A stretch of DNA of 52,602 nucleotides from G963665215 sp963665215 (GCA_963665215.2 CAXXWW010000009.1:1-52602), one strand, 5' to 3'. Counted from the stretch's first letter, positions 8,960 to 18,396 are shown. Made by a program: numbers and translations. Notes: generated by a model from the letters alone, not told the origin.

Positions 8960-10678
8960 CCCGAATCCACCGAAGGAGGGCGTCGGGTTAGCGTCCTGAG
9001 GCGGCAAGAAGGTGCTCCTGTGCTTCTGGGATAATGGTTTTGTAGCAAAAAAACGGCCCCGGAAAAGGAGCACCCAGTAGATGCTGCCACGCAACCACCC
9101 CGACCGGATCCAAATCACCTTCGACGACCGCCGCTTGGTGGCCAATGCCGGGCTGCTCCTTCCGGCCACCCTGGCGCGGCACCTCGGCCTGCCCGAACTC
9201 GTCCGGCAGCGCCTCGACCTGGGCGATGCCCCGGGGCGGGCGAACACGAGCGACAAGATGATGACGCTGGTGGCGTCTGCGCTGGCTGGGGGCGACTGCA
9301 TTGACGACGCCGATGTGTTGCGCACCGGGGGGACGGCCTGCACCCTGGGCGGCACTCTCAAGGCGCCATCCACCCTGGGCACCTTCCTGCGCAGCTTCCG
9401 GTGGGGCCACGTCCGTCAACTCGACCGGGTGAGCCGCGAGTTGCTGGCCCGGGCTTGGCAGGCCGGGGCGGGACCCGGCGACGGGCCCCTGACCATTGAC
9501 CTGGACTCCACCATCTGCGAGACCTACGGACTGGCCAAGGAGGGCGCCCGCCACCACGGCTATACCGGCAAGCGGGGCTACCACCCGCTGCTGGCCATCG
9601 CCGCCGGCACCGGAGACGTGCTGATGTCCCGGCTGCGCGAGGGCCGGGCCAACACCGCCCGCGGCGCCGCCCACTTCCTGCGGGAGACGGTGGGACGGGT
9701 GCGCTACGCCGGGGCCAACGGACGACTCACGCTACGGGCCGACAGCGGGTTCTACGCTCATGGCGTGGTATCCGTCTGCCGCAAGATGGATGTCCGCTTC
9801 TCCATCACCATCCGCCAGCACAAAAGCCTGCACAATCTCATCGAGGCGATACCCGAAGATGCCTGGACGCCGATTCCTTACTGGATGGACGGCGCCGCCG
9901 ATGTGGCCGAGACCACCTGCACCCCCTTCCAGGCCGAGGCGGACGCCGCGCCGGTACGGCTCATCGTCCGGCGGGTGAAGCCGACGCCCGGTTCCCAACT
10001 GGCCCTCTTCGCCAAATACAGCTATCATGGCTTCATCACCGACCGGGACGGGGAGTTGCTCGAACTGGAGGCTGACCATCGCCGCCACGCCGAGATCGAG
10101 AATGCCATACGCGACCTCAAGTACGGCGTCGGGCTGAACCATCTCCCCTCGGGCCGCTTCGCCGCCAACGGCGCCTGGCTGGCCGTCCAGACGATGGCCC
10201 ACAACCTGGCCCGCTGGACGGCGCGGATCGGTCTGGGAGAGCGGATAGCCACCACCAAGACCCTCCGGCGGCGGTTCTTCTCCCTGGCCGGACGGCTCAC
10301 CCGCTCGGCACGCCGGTTGACCCTGCATCTTCCGGATCGCTGGCCTTGGGCTGAGAAGTTCAGCCGCGCCTTGGCCCGGCTGCGAGCCATTCCACTCCCG
10401 GCCTGACGGCACCGTCGGCGACCGACCCACCCACCGGACAACCGAAGATCCCCGCAGACTCGTGCCAGCCCGGTCCGAGAGAGTTCCCTGCTGCGTATTC
10501 TCTCGCCATCCCGCGCATCGCAGCTCCCGCAGACGGCCATAGGGGCCCCTGTGCGGCGATGAAGACCGTCCGCCGACCTCCCTACCCCAAATGGAACCCA
10601 GGCTATTTCCCCTGTAGCTCCCTCACCCCCCTTCCGCTTTCCTCACGCCGTCCATCGGTGTCCTTCGGTGGATTCGGG
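8960..10678 (+). mobile_element. IS1380-family insertion sequence, copy 1 (1719 bp)
   Basis: The ends are defined by the inverted repeat CCCGAATCCACCGAAGGA at 8960 and its reverse complement ending at 10678. The same 1719-bp unit recurs at 16010-17728 with only a few base changes. The left flank is the HsdR-N gene on the plus strand; the right flank is a fragment of the mod gene on the minus strand, so the element does not sit inside a single broken gene. Flanking 5-mers are CTTAG and ATTAG, one mismatch apart, so a true target duplication is possible but not proven. Confidence 0.9.
9081..10406 (+). CDS. IS1380-family transposase, copy 1
   Basis: A 441-residue DDE transposase. Catalytic residues can be placed in LTIDLDSTICETYG near 142, LRADSGFY near 219 and HAEIENAIRDLKYG near 338. 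The leader has AAAAGGAG about 13 bases upstream of ATG 9081. It differs from copy 2 at three residues (TLK/TVK, GTF/GSF, YAHG/YTHG), so both copies are intact and recently duplicated. A non-coding tail of 272 bp separates the stop from the right terminal repeat. Confidence 0.93.
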   Translation: MLPRNHPDRIQITFDDRRLVANAGLLLPATLARHLGLPELVRQRLDLGDAPGRANTSDKMMTLVASALAGGDCIDDADVLRTGGTACTLGGTLKAPSTLGTFLRSFRWGHVRQLDRVSRELLARAWQAGAGPGDGPLTIDLDSTICETYGLAKEGARHHGYTGKRGYHPLLAIAAGTGDVLMSRLREGRANTARGAAHFLRETVGRVRYAGANGRLTLRADSGFYAHGVVSVCRKMDVRFSITIRQHKSLHNLIEAIPEDAWTPIPYWMDGAADVAETTCTPFQAEADAAPVRLIVRRVKPTPGSQLALFAKYSYHGFITDRDGELLELEADHRRHAEIENAIRDLKYGVGLNHLPSGRFAANGAWLAVQTMAHNLARWTARIGLGERIATTKTLRRRFFSLAGRLTRSARRLTLHLPDRWPWAEKFSRALARLRAIPLPA

Positions 10679-10703
10679 ATTAGGCTTATCCAAGTGGAAT
10701 GTT
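10679..10703 (-). pseudogene. Residual 25-bp fragment of the mod methyltransferase gene between two ISs
   Basis: When the IS1182 element and one AATGTT copy are removed, the minus-strand mod frame continues from ...YKNGFEH into STWISL before meeting the IS1380 end. Such a continuation (KH-S-x-W-x-S) is what follows the DPPYNT motif in this methyltransferase group. This shows that the fragment is mod sequence and that the rest of the gene has been lost at the IS1380 boundary. Confidence 0.6.
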
Positions 10704-12686
10704 GATTCCCTCGTAACAAGGCCTGTTTGAGATGAGCCCTGGCGTGCGAAGGTGGTCTGGAGCGGAGGAGGCCACGGGATGCCGGCTGCTGGCCTCACCG
10801 CCCTATCTGCTGCGCTCAGGACAAGCGTGATCCCGTTGCGGTACCCCTTCCGTGGCTCAGGGCACCCGGTGGAAGTTGTGGAGCGGCGCCCTCATGCGGC
10901 CGCGACCGCAGGTACCGTCCCGACCGCCCGCTGAGCCGTGTTCTCCATCTCCACCAGGCGTGCATGGACCATCCGCTTGAAGTTGCACGCCAACGCCTTC
11001 AGGTAGACGGCAAGCCGCACCCGACGGCCCCCTCGCACCCGCAAGCGCCCAAGCCCGTGGGCGCGCTTGAGCTCGGAGTTCGTTCCCTCGATACCAGCCC
11101 TTATGGCATACCGCTTGCGCCACTCCTCGGTGGCCTCGGCCCTTCGGCGCCGCTCGATGTTCACCTTCACCAGGTCCGCCTTGAGGACGTAGGCCCCCGC
11201 ACGCCGGTCCAGCTTCACTGGGCAACGGGATCGCAAGGGGCAGGGCTCGCATGTTGTCCCGGCAAAGTGGACCTCTACCCGCTCCGGCGCATCCTTCAGC
11301 TCGTACTCCTCGATGGACGGGTGGCCGGCGGGGCACACCGTGGCCTGCTCCCCTGTGACGTCGATCTGAAAGTCCGCGGCGGTGAGCGGCGGTGGTCCGT
11401 CACGCTCTCCTTCGTGCGAGTTCCCCGGCGCCGACCCCGCCACCGGGCTCACCAGTTCCGTTCCCCGGCGCGAGGCTTCGAAGGCATTGCGGCCCGACCC
11501 ATACGCCGTGTCGGCGAAGAGCTCGTCCGGTCGGACCTTCCGCTCCGCGAGCCCGTCAACGACCGGCACGCTCACGTCGGTGTCGCTCCCACTCGAGGGG
11601 GTCACCTCCACGTGGGTGATGAGCTGGGTGGCGTTCTCCTCGTGGCAGGTCTCCGCCACCTGCACCTCGTACCCCTTCCCCTTGTGGCCGCTGTAGGTCA
11701 CATCCGGGTCGTGGGGCGATTGCAGCGAGTCGGCGGACACCTGCTTCGGGTCCTTCAGGGCCACGGGCACCTTGCATTCCCCAGCATCGTCATCATCGTC
11801 CCCCGGGCGCCCGTCCCGGTGTTTGCCCACATGGCACTGCTCCCGCAGCAGCCGCTCCAGCAGCCGGTACTCCTCCAGCTGGGCAGCAGTCGTGCCACGG
11901 AACCGGTCCACCAGCCGGTAGAGGTCCCGGGCACAGACCGAAAGGCGTCGCCGACCCTCCCCCGTGCGGGCGTCCTCGTAGTGGGTCGCCTCGTCTTCTT
12001 CCTTCAAATAGCGCCCCAGGAGGCCCTCCGGAACCCCAGGGCGAAGCTCTGGGTGCTCCCAGCGCAAGGCCCGCAGGAACAACCGCATCGTCTCACAGAA
12101 CAGGCCCAGCCGGGTGAGTGTAGCGATGTTGCTCATGATGTGGGTGGAGTCCAGCCGTTGCTTTCCGGTGCGTATGCCCAGCGCCTGGATGATCCGGTCC
12201 GTGGTCTCCTGGAAAGCCAGCCGGCCACCGTCGTGCTGCATCAGGCGAACTCGGAAGTTGTGGAGGGTCTTCTGGGGCAGGTGGGTCTCCTCGATGTCCA
12301 GCCGCAGGGCGTGGTGCCAGAGCAGGTTGAACTCTAGTTGTTCCAGAGCTTCATCGTCGGTGAGGTTGAACATCTCTTTGAGGAGGTGGACCCCGAGGAC
12401 GGTCTGCACCGCCCGGTTGGGACGGCCGTTGTCCACGCAGTACATGGGAGCAAAGCGCTCCTCGTCAATCAGGGGGAGCGCCTCGTTTCGGAAAACCTCG
12501 GCCCAACTTCTCTCCAGGCGCTTAGCCTTCTTCGGCGTCACCAGGAACTGGGACTGCCAGAGGCTCTCTTGCGGGTCTCGTATTCGGAACATCCTCCCCT
12601 CCCTCGGCCAGGCGCTGCCCCAACGCCCTTTCCCCACATTATCCTCCCATTGCCCCCGGACGACGAGGGGTTTTTACGAACAAATC
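10704..12686 (-). mobile_element. IS1182-family insertion sequence (1983 bp) with 6-bp target duplication
   Basis: AATGTT flanks the element on both sides (10698-10703 and 12687-12692). The ends are imperfect inverted repeats: GATTCCCTCGTAACAA at the left and, read inward from the right, GATTTGTTCGTAAAAA. The element contains one transposase gene on the minus strand. It interrupts the mod methyltransferase gene just after its DPPYNT motif, and the first IS bases supply the premature TGA. Confidence 0.88.
10892..12592 (-). CDS. IS1182-family transposase
   Basis: About 566 residues from the ATG at 12592, chosen because the protein then begins MFRIRDPQESLW and has a GGGAGG tract just upstream; the frame is open further, to 12637. 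N-terminal InsH-like region with VLGVHLLKEMFNLTDDEALEQLEFN. DDE motifs: QRLDSTHIMSNIA near residue 145, ELFADTAYGSGRN near 358 and GIEGTNSELKRAHGLG near 499. A cysteine cluster (TCEPCPLRSRCP) before the last catalytic residue is typical of IS1182. The acidic DDDDDD insert in the middle is a linker. No frameshift was seen, so it may be active. Confidence 0.9.
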   Translation of the reverse strand: MFRIRDPQESLWQSQFLVTPKKAKRLERSWAEVFRNEALPLIDEERFAPMYCVDNGRPNRAVQTVLGVHLLKEMFNLTDDEALEQLEFNLLWHHALRLDIEETHLPQKTLHNFRVRLMQHDGGRLAFQETTDRIIQALGIRTGKQRLDSTHIMSNIATLTRLGLFCETMRLFLRALRWEHPELRPGVPEGLLGRYLKEEDEATHYEDARTGEGRRRLSVCARDLYRLVDRFRGTTAAQLEEYRLLERLLREQCHVGKHRDGRPGDDDDDAGECKVPVALKDPKQVSADSLQSPHDPDVTYSGHKGKGYEVQVAETCHEENATQLITHVEVTPSSGSDTDVSVPVVDGLAERKVRPDELFADTAYGSGRNAFEASRRGTELVSPVAGSAPGNSHEGERDGPPPLTAADFQIDVTGEQATVCPAGHPSIEEYELKDAPERVEVHFAGTTCEPCPLRSRCPVKLDRRAGAYVLKADLVKVNIERRRRAEATEEWRKRYAIRAGIEGTNSELKRAHGLGRLRVRGGRRVRLAVYLKALACNFKRMVHARLVEMENTAQRAVGTVPAVAAA

Positions 12687-14226
12687 AATGTTCAAATCCA
12701 TTCTTATACAGGATTTTCGTGGCAAAAGTATTGTAAGGAGGATCAATGTAAATGCACTGCACGCTTTCGCGGTACTTTTCATCCAGCAGCCGCAGCGCCT
12801 GCGAGTTTTCGCAGTGAATCAGTAAGCCATCGGTCATGCTGTCCAAGTCGTGAAAGGACGCAAGGAGGCGGTCAACGAATTCTTGGTCATAATGCTTGGT
12901 GTCCAGCACCAACGTGGGGTGATTGCTCAGGAAAGTTTCGCTCCGGTCGCTGCCGTCAACACCAAATAGCTCTCGCCACTCTTCCCACTGTGCATCATTG
13001 ACTGCGATCTCCGTATAGAACGCCGGCGCAATGGTGCCGACGGTTATGCAGTACTGGGCTTCGGTGGCAAACTTACGCTTCTCCCAGAGGAGTTTCTGAA
13101 AGTCCTCTATCTGGGCCAGGAAGTCGATGATCTTGCCGCCTACGGCCTTGGTCAGGCGCATCTGCTGAAACCAGCCCTCCGCCATGTTCTCTCCGGCGAC
13201 GTTCAGGTTGTCCAGGTTCAGCACCTCGTTCTTCAGGTAGAAGTCCAACTCACGGTTGAGGAACCCGGCCAGGTCCTTGTGGATAAAGAAGTCGGAGTTG
13301 TTCCGCTGGACATACTGGCGCAGGTGGTGCTCCAGATGGCTGACGGGCTCCCCTTTCTCAGTGCGCCGCCGCTCGCCGGTCAGAGTGGCCACTGCTTGGG
13401 CACTGTCTCGCAACCGCTCGGCTACCGAGGTGACCGCTTCAGACACAATCGTGTCCTGCTGGTTGCCCCTGCCGTAAGTGGTGGCCTCACTACCGGAGAG
13501 CGGCCGATATTCGAAGGGTATGGTGATAGCGTTGGCGTCCGCGTCGAATTCAGTCTCTTCGACCTGCGGGATGAAGAAGCGCCGCTCGCCCCTAACGTTG
13601 TTCTGCTCCACATCGGCGTCCTTGAGACGGAAGTGGACCGTCACGCCATTGGGAGCCTGCCAGTCGTAGTTGCGGAAATGCTCGTCGGTCTTGACATAGT
13701 ACTGATCGCTGTTGGCCCAGTGGAGATAGACCTCCTCTCCGTTGTAGGGAATGGCATATCTTTGGTTGCGGGAGTAGCGGCGCTGGGAGATGAAGTCGCC
13801 TTCGGAGTAGTAGCGGCTGAAGAACGTCCACAGGTGGTTGTATATGGCGGCTTCCACTGCATCGCGGCTGCGGCCGCCGTCAGCGGCCCGGGCCTGAGCT
13901 CCCAGATACTCCCGGCCAATGAGCAACTCGTGGTGCTCTGATGCCAAGTTGCCGTGGTTGTCTATGGCCGTCTCGCCTAGCGTCGCCCTGACCCTGTGTT
14001 CGACTTCCGCCCGATGGGCCTCAGCTTGAGCTTGCTGGGCCAGCGGCCCTCGGCCCAACTCGTCGGCGACAAAGGCTGGGAGCTGATCGGTGATGAACTG
14101 CTCCACCGCATCTCGCTTGTGGTTCATGATGCGGTAGATGCCGAAGTCGAGGTCGGCCTGGTCGAACTGGAACAGCTCGCGCAGCAGGCTTTGGAACTTG
14201 GCCAAGCTAGTTTGTATGCTGGTCAT
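12687..14226 (-). pseudogene. Adenine-specific DNA methyltransferase (Mod-like), truncated by IS1182
   Basis: A 513-codon N-terminal part of a large methyltransferase. The first 480 residues (FQFDQADLDFGIYRIMNHKRDAVEQF, then the NHLWTFFSRYYSEGDFISQRRYS segment) are typical of the long Mod-like methylases found with PLD-SNF2 helicases. Near residue 495 comes IYIDPPYNTFATKILYKNGF, whose DPPY is the catalytic motif IV of N6-adenine methyltransferases. The frame stops at TGA formed by the IS1182 junction (12685-12687). It is likely inactive because the remaining methylase motifs and the target-recognition part are missing. The start is ATG 14226, 15 bp after the higA stop. It may have been the partner of the helicase at 1-3277. 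Confidence 0.8.
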
Positions 14227-14241
14227 CAGTCGCCACCTTCA

Positions 14242-14547
14242 CTACGTCAGAGCAGCAGCTTTGAAGTCCTCAACCTCGATTTCCTTCGCTCGGTCCCGCG
14301 CCTGCCAGAGGTCATAGGCCGTCTGCATACCGAGCCATGTTTCTGGCGTGGAGCCAAACGCTTGGGACAGACGAATGGACATCTCCACCGATACGCCAGC
14401 CTTCTCATTCACCAGGTCCGACAGTGCCTGACGCGTTACTCCCAGCCCTTGCGCCGCCCGCGTGACGGTCAGCCCCAGCGGTTCAAGGCACTCGTACCTT
14501 ACGATCTCACCTGGATGGGGAGGGTTGTACATACCCATCTGGCTCAC
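14242..14547 (-). CDS. higA: HigA-type antitoxin, Xre-family HTH
   Basis: A 101-residue protein beginning MSQMGMYNPPHPGEIVRYECLEPLG, the usual HigA/VapI opening. The helix-turn-helix is LTVTRAAQGLGVTRQALSDLVNEKAGVSVEMSIRLSQAFG, followed by the conserved WLGMQTAYDLWQA. It should neutralise the HigB RNase and repress the operon. It sits 4 bp after higB in the toxin-first order typical of HigBA, and 15 bp before the mod methyltransferase on the same strand, so antitoxin and methylase may have shared a transcript. Confidence 0.92.
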   Translation of the reverse strand: MSQMGMYNPPHPGEIVRYECLEPLGLTVTRAAQGLGVTRQALSDLVNEKAGVSVEMSIRLSQAFGSTPETWLGMQTAYDLWQARDRAKEIEVEDFKAAALT

Positions 14548-14551
14548 CTCC

Positions 14552-14830
14552 TCAGTGGTAATCCGTGTAATCTACGTCTGCCGCGTGTCCGTCCTCGAAC
14601 CTGAAGGTCACTCGCCAATTCCCCGACACAGAGACGGCGTAGTGGCCACTGAGTCGACCTGCCAGTGAATGCAGCCGAAACCCTGGTAGGTTCATGTCCT
14701 GAGGCGCATTGCTTCGGTCGAGCACCGCGAGGATGCGCATCAGCTTACGGACATGCTCTGGAGCCACTCGTCGCGCACCGCGGCCGTTGTAGAGCGCCCT
14801 CAGCCCTCGGTGCTTGAACGATTGGATCAC
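14552..14830 (-). CDS. higB: HigB/RelE-type toxin
   Basis: A 92-residue RelE-superfamily protein, normally a ribosome-dependent mRNA endonuclease. The start is GTG at 14830. Recognisable segments are IQSFKHRGLRALYNG near the start and LHSLAGRLSGHYAVSVSGNWRVTFRFEDGHAADVDYTDYH at the end; the GNWRVTFRF strand and C-terminal Y-x-D-Y-H are characteristic. Length is standard, with no damage visible. It lies 4 bp upstream of higA. Confidence 0.9.
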   Translation of the reverse strand: MIQSFKHRGLRALYNGRGARRVAPEHVRKLMRILAVLDRSNAPQDMNLPGFRLHSLAGRLSGHYAVSVSGNWRVTFRFEDGHAADVDYTDYH

Positions 14831-14892
14831 GGGAGTAGTCTAGGGCGTAGCCTGTCGCCTGTCAATAGACAACATCGCTTCCGTCAGACAAG

Positions 14893-15333
14893 TTTCGCGC
14901 GGTATGATTTCGTGAGGCGATATGGCCTCTTGGCCAGTAGGGCAAGATGCCGATGTGGGCACAGACCTATAAAAGCGGAAGAAGGTACTACCGTGAGCAC
15001 AGGGAGTCTCGCAGTAACACCCAATGCCCAGCTCACGGTGGCTCGATACCGTGCCGCCTGGCTGATGAGCAGGTCGGAAGGATCGTCGAGGCCATCGAGC
15101 TAGGACCTGCATGGCAAGAGCAGCTCCTCTCGATAATCAGCGCCAGGGACGAGGTCGAAGTAGTCCAAGCCAAGCGGCGAAAGGTCCAGGAGAGGCTTCG
15201 GAGACTCGCCAAGACCTATGTCGATGGAGTTTATGATGACCAGGACTATAAGCGGCAGAAGCGGAACCTGGAGATGGAGCTCGAGTCCCTCGTTGTGCCA
15301 AAGGCTGCCGCTGCCGCAGAGGCGGGGAAGCTC
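14893..15333 (+). pseudogene. Serine recombinase C-terminal remnant
   Basis: The segment MPMWAQTYKSGRRYYREHRESRSNTQCPAHGGSIPCRLADEQV and the coiled-coil that follows (VQAKRRKVQERLRRLAKTYVDGVYDDQDYKRQKRNLEMELESL) match the zinc-ribbon and coiled-coil tail of large serine recombinases. Upstream, another frame encodes ARYDFVRRYGLLAS, which resembles the preceding part of such proteins, so a frameshift near 14938 separates them. The catalytic N-terminal domain is absent. At about 15333 the frame fuses in phase with a type ISP restriction-modification fragment. Confidence 0.65.
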
Positions 15334-16009
15334 GGGATACAGACGGGCGTCGCCGTGGCCTTCTTCGTGCGGGAAAAGTCGCGGCTGGGGGAGTGCAACA
15401 TCCACTATGCCAGCCGGGAGGATGCCGAGGTCGCCAGAGACAAGCTGGCTTATCTGAAGGAAACCGGTCTGGACAGCGTCCCGTTCGAGAGCATCAAGCC
15501 GGACGCCAAGAACAATTGGCTTAACCAGTCCAACAGCAACTTCGAGCGGCTGATACCGCTGGCTGACCGGCAGACCAAGCTGGCCAAATCAGCAGAGGAG
15601 GAACGGGCTGTATTCGGGATTTATTCGTTGGGAGTAATCACCGCACGGGACGAGTGGGTGTACGACTTCGACGCCGCATGCTTGGGAAGAAAAGTTCGTT
15701 CGTTCATCAACGAATATGAAGAGAGTCGTGCTCGACATGGTGGGAAGGTAGTTGAGGGCAGCGACCTGGGTACGACGATAAAGTGGACCCGCGACCTAAA
15801 GAGGCAACTTCTCCTAGACATCCCCAACACGTTCGACAGGGACAGTATCAGTACAACTGTATTCCGTCCATTTGTTACGAAGAAGTTGTATTTCAACCAA
15901 AACTTGAACGAAATGCAGTACCAGCTCCCTCAGATATTCACCTCTGTCGCTGATACCCAAAACAAGGTGATCTGTTTCTGCGTAAATGGAAAGGATTTCT
16001 ATGCTTTAG
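15334..16009 (+). pseudogene. Type ISP restriction-modification enzyme, C-terminal fragment
   Basis: The fragment begins GIQTGVAVAFFVREKS, which in type ISP enzymes follows the methyltransferase NPPY motif. It continues with segments found in the same enzymes (NWLNQSNSNFERLIPLADRQTK, FGIYSLGVITARDEWVYDF, IKWTRDLKRQLL, TVFRPFVTKKLYFNQNLNEMQYQLPQIF). The nuclease, helicase and front half of the methylase are missing, and the end is cut by IS1380 copy 2 at 16010. The frame runs on 11 residues into the IS, giving the ORF end at 16041. The in-phase join to the recombinase tail upstream makes a predicted hybrid protein of 364 residues, which is unlikely to be functional. Confidence 0.7.
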
Positions 16010-17728
16010 CCCGAATCCACCGAAGGAGGGCGTCGGGTTAGCGTCCTGAGGCGGCAAGAAGGTGCTCCTGTGCTTCTGGGATAATGGTTTTGTAGCAAAA
16101 AAACGGCCCCGGAAAAGGAGCACCCAGTAGATGCTGCCACGCAACCACCCCGACCGGATCCAAATCACCTTCGACGACCGCCGCTTGGTGGCCAATGCCG
16201 GGCTGCTCCTTCCGGCCACCCTGGCGCGGCACCTCGGCCTGCCCGAACTCGTCCGGCAGCGCCTCGACCTGGGCGATGCCCCGGGGCGGGCGAACACGAG
16301 CGACAAGATGATGACGCTGGTGGCGTCTGCGCTGGCTGGGGGCGACTGCATTGACGACGCCGATGTGTTGCGCACCGGGGGGACGGCCTGCACCCTGGGC
16401 GGCACGGTCAAGGCGCCATCCACCCTGGGCAGCTTCCTGCGCAGCTTCCGGTGGGGCCACGTCCGTCAACTCGACCGGGTGAGCCGCGAGTTGCTGGCCC
16501 GGGCTTGGCAGGCCGGGGCGGGACCCGGCGACGGGCCCCTGACCATTGACCTGGACTCCACCATCTGCGAGACCTACGGACTGGCCAAGGAGGGAGCGCG
16601 CCACCACGGCTATACCGGCAAGCGGGGCTACCACCCGCTGCTGGCCATCGCCGCCGGCACCGGAGACGTGCTGATGTCCCGGCTGCGCGAGGGCCGGGCC
16701 AACACCGCCCGCGGCGCCGCCCACTTCCTGCGGGAGACGGTGGGACGGGTGCGCTACGCCGGGGCCAACGGACGACTCACGCTACGGGCCGACAGCGGGT
16801 TCTACACTCATGGCGTGGTATCCGTCTGCCGCAAGATGGATGTCCGCTTCTCCATCACCATCCGCCAGCACAAAAGCCTGCACAATCTCATCGAGGCGAT
16901 ACCCGAAGATGCCTGGACGCCGATTCCTTACTGGATGGACGGCGCCGCCGATGTGGCCGAGACCACCTGCACCCCCTTCCAGGCCGAGGCGGACGCCGCG
17001 CCGGTACGGCTCATCGTCCGGCGGGTGAAGCCGACGCCCGGTTCCCAACTGGCCCTCTTCGCCAAATACAGCTATCATGGCTTCATCACCGACCGGGACG
17101 GGGAGTTGCTCGAACTGGAGGCTGACCATCGCCGCCACGCCGAGATCGAGAATGCCATACGCGACCTCAAGTACGGCGTCGGGCTGAACCATCTCCCCTC
17201 GGGCCGCTTCGCCGCCAACGGCGCCTGGCTGGCCGTCCAGACGATGGCCCACAACCTGGCCCGCTGGACGGCGCGGATCGGTCTGGGAGAGCGGATAGCC
17301 ACCACCAAGACCCTCCGGCGGCGGTTCTTCTCCCTGGCCGGACGGCTCACCCGCTCGGCACGCCGGTTGACCCTGCATCTTCCGGATCGCTGGCCTTGGG
17401 CTGAGAAGTTCAGCCGCGCCTTGGCCCGGCTGCGAGCCATTCCACTCCCGGCCTGACGGCACCGTCGGCGACCGACCCACCCACCGGACAACCGAAGATC
17501 CCCGCAGACTCGTGCCAGCCCGGTCCGAGAGAGTTCCCTGCTGCGTATTCTCTCGCCATCCCGCGCATCGCAGCTCCCGCAGACGGCCATAGGGGCCCCT
17601 GTGCGGCGATGAAGACCGTCCGCCGACCTCCCTACCCCAAATGGAACCCAGGCTATTTCCCCTGTAGCTCCCTCACCCCCCTTCCGCTTTCCTCACGCCG
17701 TCCATCCGTGTCCTTCGGTGGATTCGGG
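16010..17728 (+). mobile_element. IS1380-family insertion sequence, copy 2 (1719 bp)
   Basis: Same length, ends and orientation as copy 1 at 8960. Left flank is the type ISP fragment, ending TTTAG; right flank is the methyltransferase gene, starting TTAAA; the two flanks do not form a target duplication. With copy 1 it brackets a 5.3-kb segment holding the IS1182 element, mod, higBA and the chimeric ORF. Recombination between IS copies would explain why both have unrelated genes on their two sides. Confidence 0.9.
16131..17456 (+). CDS. IS1380-family transposase, copy 2
   Basis: A 441-residue DDE transposase nearly identical to that at 9081, with three amino-acid differences. All three catalytic segments (LTIDLDSTICETYG, LRADSGFY, HAEIENAIRDLKYG) are intact. 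Same AAAAGGAG leader. Confidence 0.93.
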   Translation: MLPRNHPDRIQITFDDRRLVANAGLLLPATLARHLGLPELVRQRLDLGDAPGRANTSDKMMTLVASALAGGDCIDDADVLRTGGTACTLGGTVKAPSTLGSFLRSFRWGHVRQLDRVSRELLARAWQAGAGPGDGPLTIDLDSTICETYGLAKEGARHHGYTGKRGYHPLLAIAAGTGDVLMSRLREGRANTARGAAHFLRETVGRVRYAGANGRLTLRADSGFYTHGVVSVCRKMDVRFSITIRQHKSLHNLIEAIPEDAWTPIPYWMDGAADVAETTCTPFQAEADAAPVRLIVRRVKPTPGSQLALFAKYSYHGFITDRDGELLELEADHRRHAEIENAIRDLKYGVGLNHLPSGRFAANGAWLAVQTMAHNLARWTARIGLGERIATTKTLRRRFFSLAGRLTRSARRLTLHLPDRWPWAEKFSRALARLRAIPLPA

Positions 17729-18234
17729 TTAAAATAGCTCCCCACCAGCCGATCTCCATCGACCACCCGAGACCCAGGTGCTTGAAAGCACGGATGCGTT
17801 ATTACAAAGACGAACCATCCGTCCGGACGCAGTATGCGCGCCACGGCCTTGATGCAAGCGGTCAGGTCATCTATGTCGAGCAACGACCATGTACACACGA
17901 CTCCGTCGAAGCTCCGGTCTCGCAGCCTGGACAGGTGCCGAGCGTCGTCCTGTAGGTAGGTGATTCCTAGGGGTTCCACTGCCTCTTGCCGTTTCGCGAT
18001 CTGCAAGAGCCGCTCGGAGATGTCTATCCCGACGACTTTCGCACCGCCCAGCGCCAGGCGTCGTGTGATGGCTCCTTGACCGCAGCCAAGGTCGCAGACC
18101 TCCCTGTCTGTAATGTCTTCTAAAAGAGAGTCAAACGCTGAACGTTCATGTGCGACACCTTCAGGGTGATACCCCGCGACGCGTACTTGCTCGTCATACC
18201 AATCCGCTATGCTGTCGTACGGGGTCCCGGTCAT
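17729..18234 (-). pseudogene. Class I SAM-dependent methyltransferase, 3' end cut by IS1380 copy 2
   Basis: The start is taken at ATG 18234 (MTGTPYDSIADWYDEQV), preceded by GGGAG; an upstream in-frame ATG at 18273 lacks homology. The Rossmann-fold methylase motifs are present: VCDLGCGQGAITRRLA (SAM binding, motif I), VVGIDIS (motif II), FDGVVCTWSLLDI and ILRPDGWFVFVITHPCF. About 168 native residues remain; after GSYF the frame enters the IS inverted repeat and ends 25 codons later. The substrate is unknown. It is probably a small-molecule methylase, not a DNA methylase, as no NPPY/DPPY motif is seen. Confidence 0.75.
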
Positions 18235-18396
18235 GCTCGCTCCCTCCCGGCGGTGCCCGTAGGTCGGCGCCAATCCTGCCGCCCCCCATTATACTTATTC
18301 CCATCCGGGGACAGGCTCATACCCGCATTGACACCCCTATTCCTCCCAAGTATCATCCAGCCAGTTGCAGCGACGGGCTAAGGCGGTGGTCCGGCA

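Noticed and set aside
9732..10430. Minus-strand frames antisense to the IS1380 transposases (also 16782-17480)
   Set aside because: They recur only because the IS is duplicated; no recognisable domain.
10964..12337. Long plus-strand frame (457 codons) opposite the IS1182 transposase
   Set aside because: It is antisense to a well-supported transposase; high GC and codon bias produce such shadow frames.
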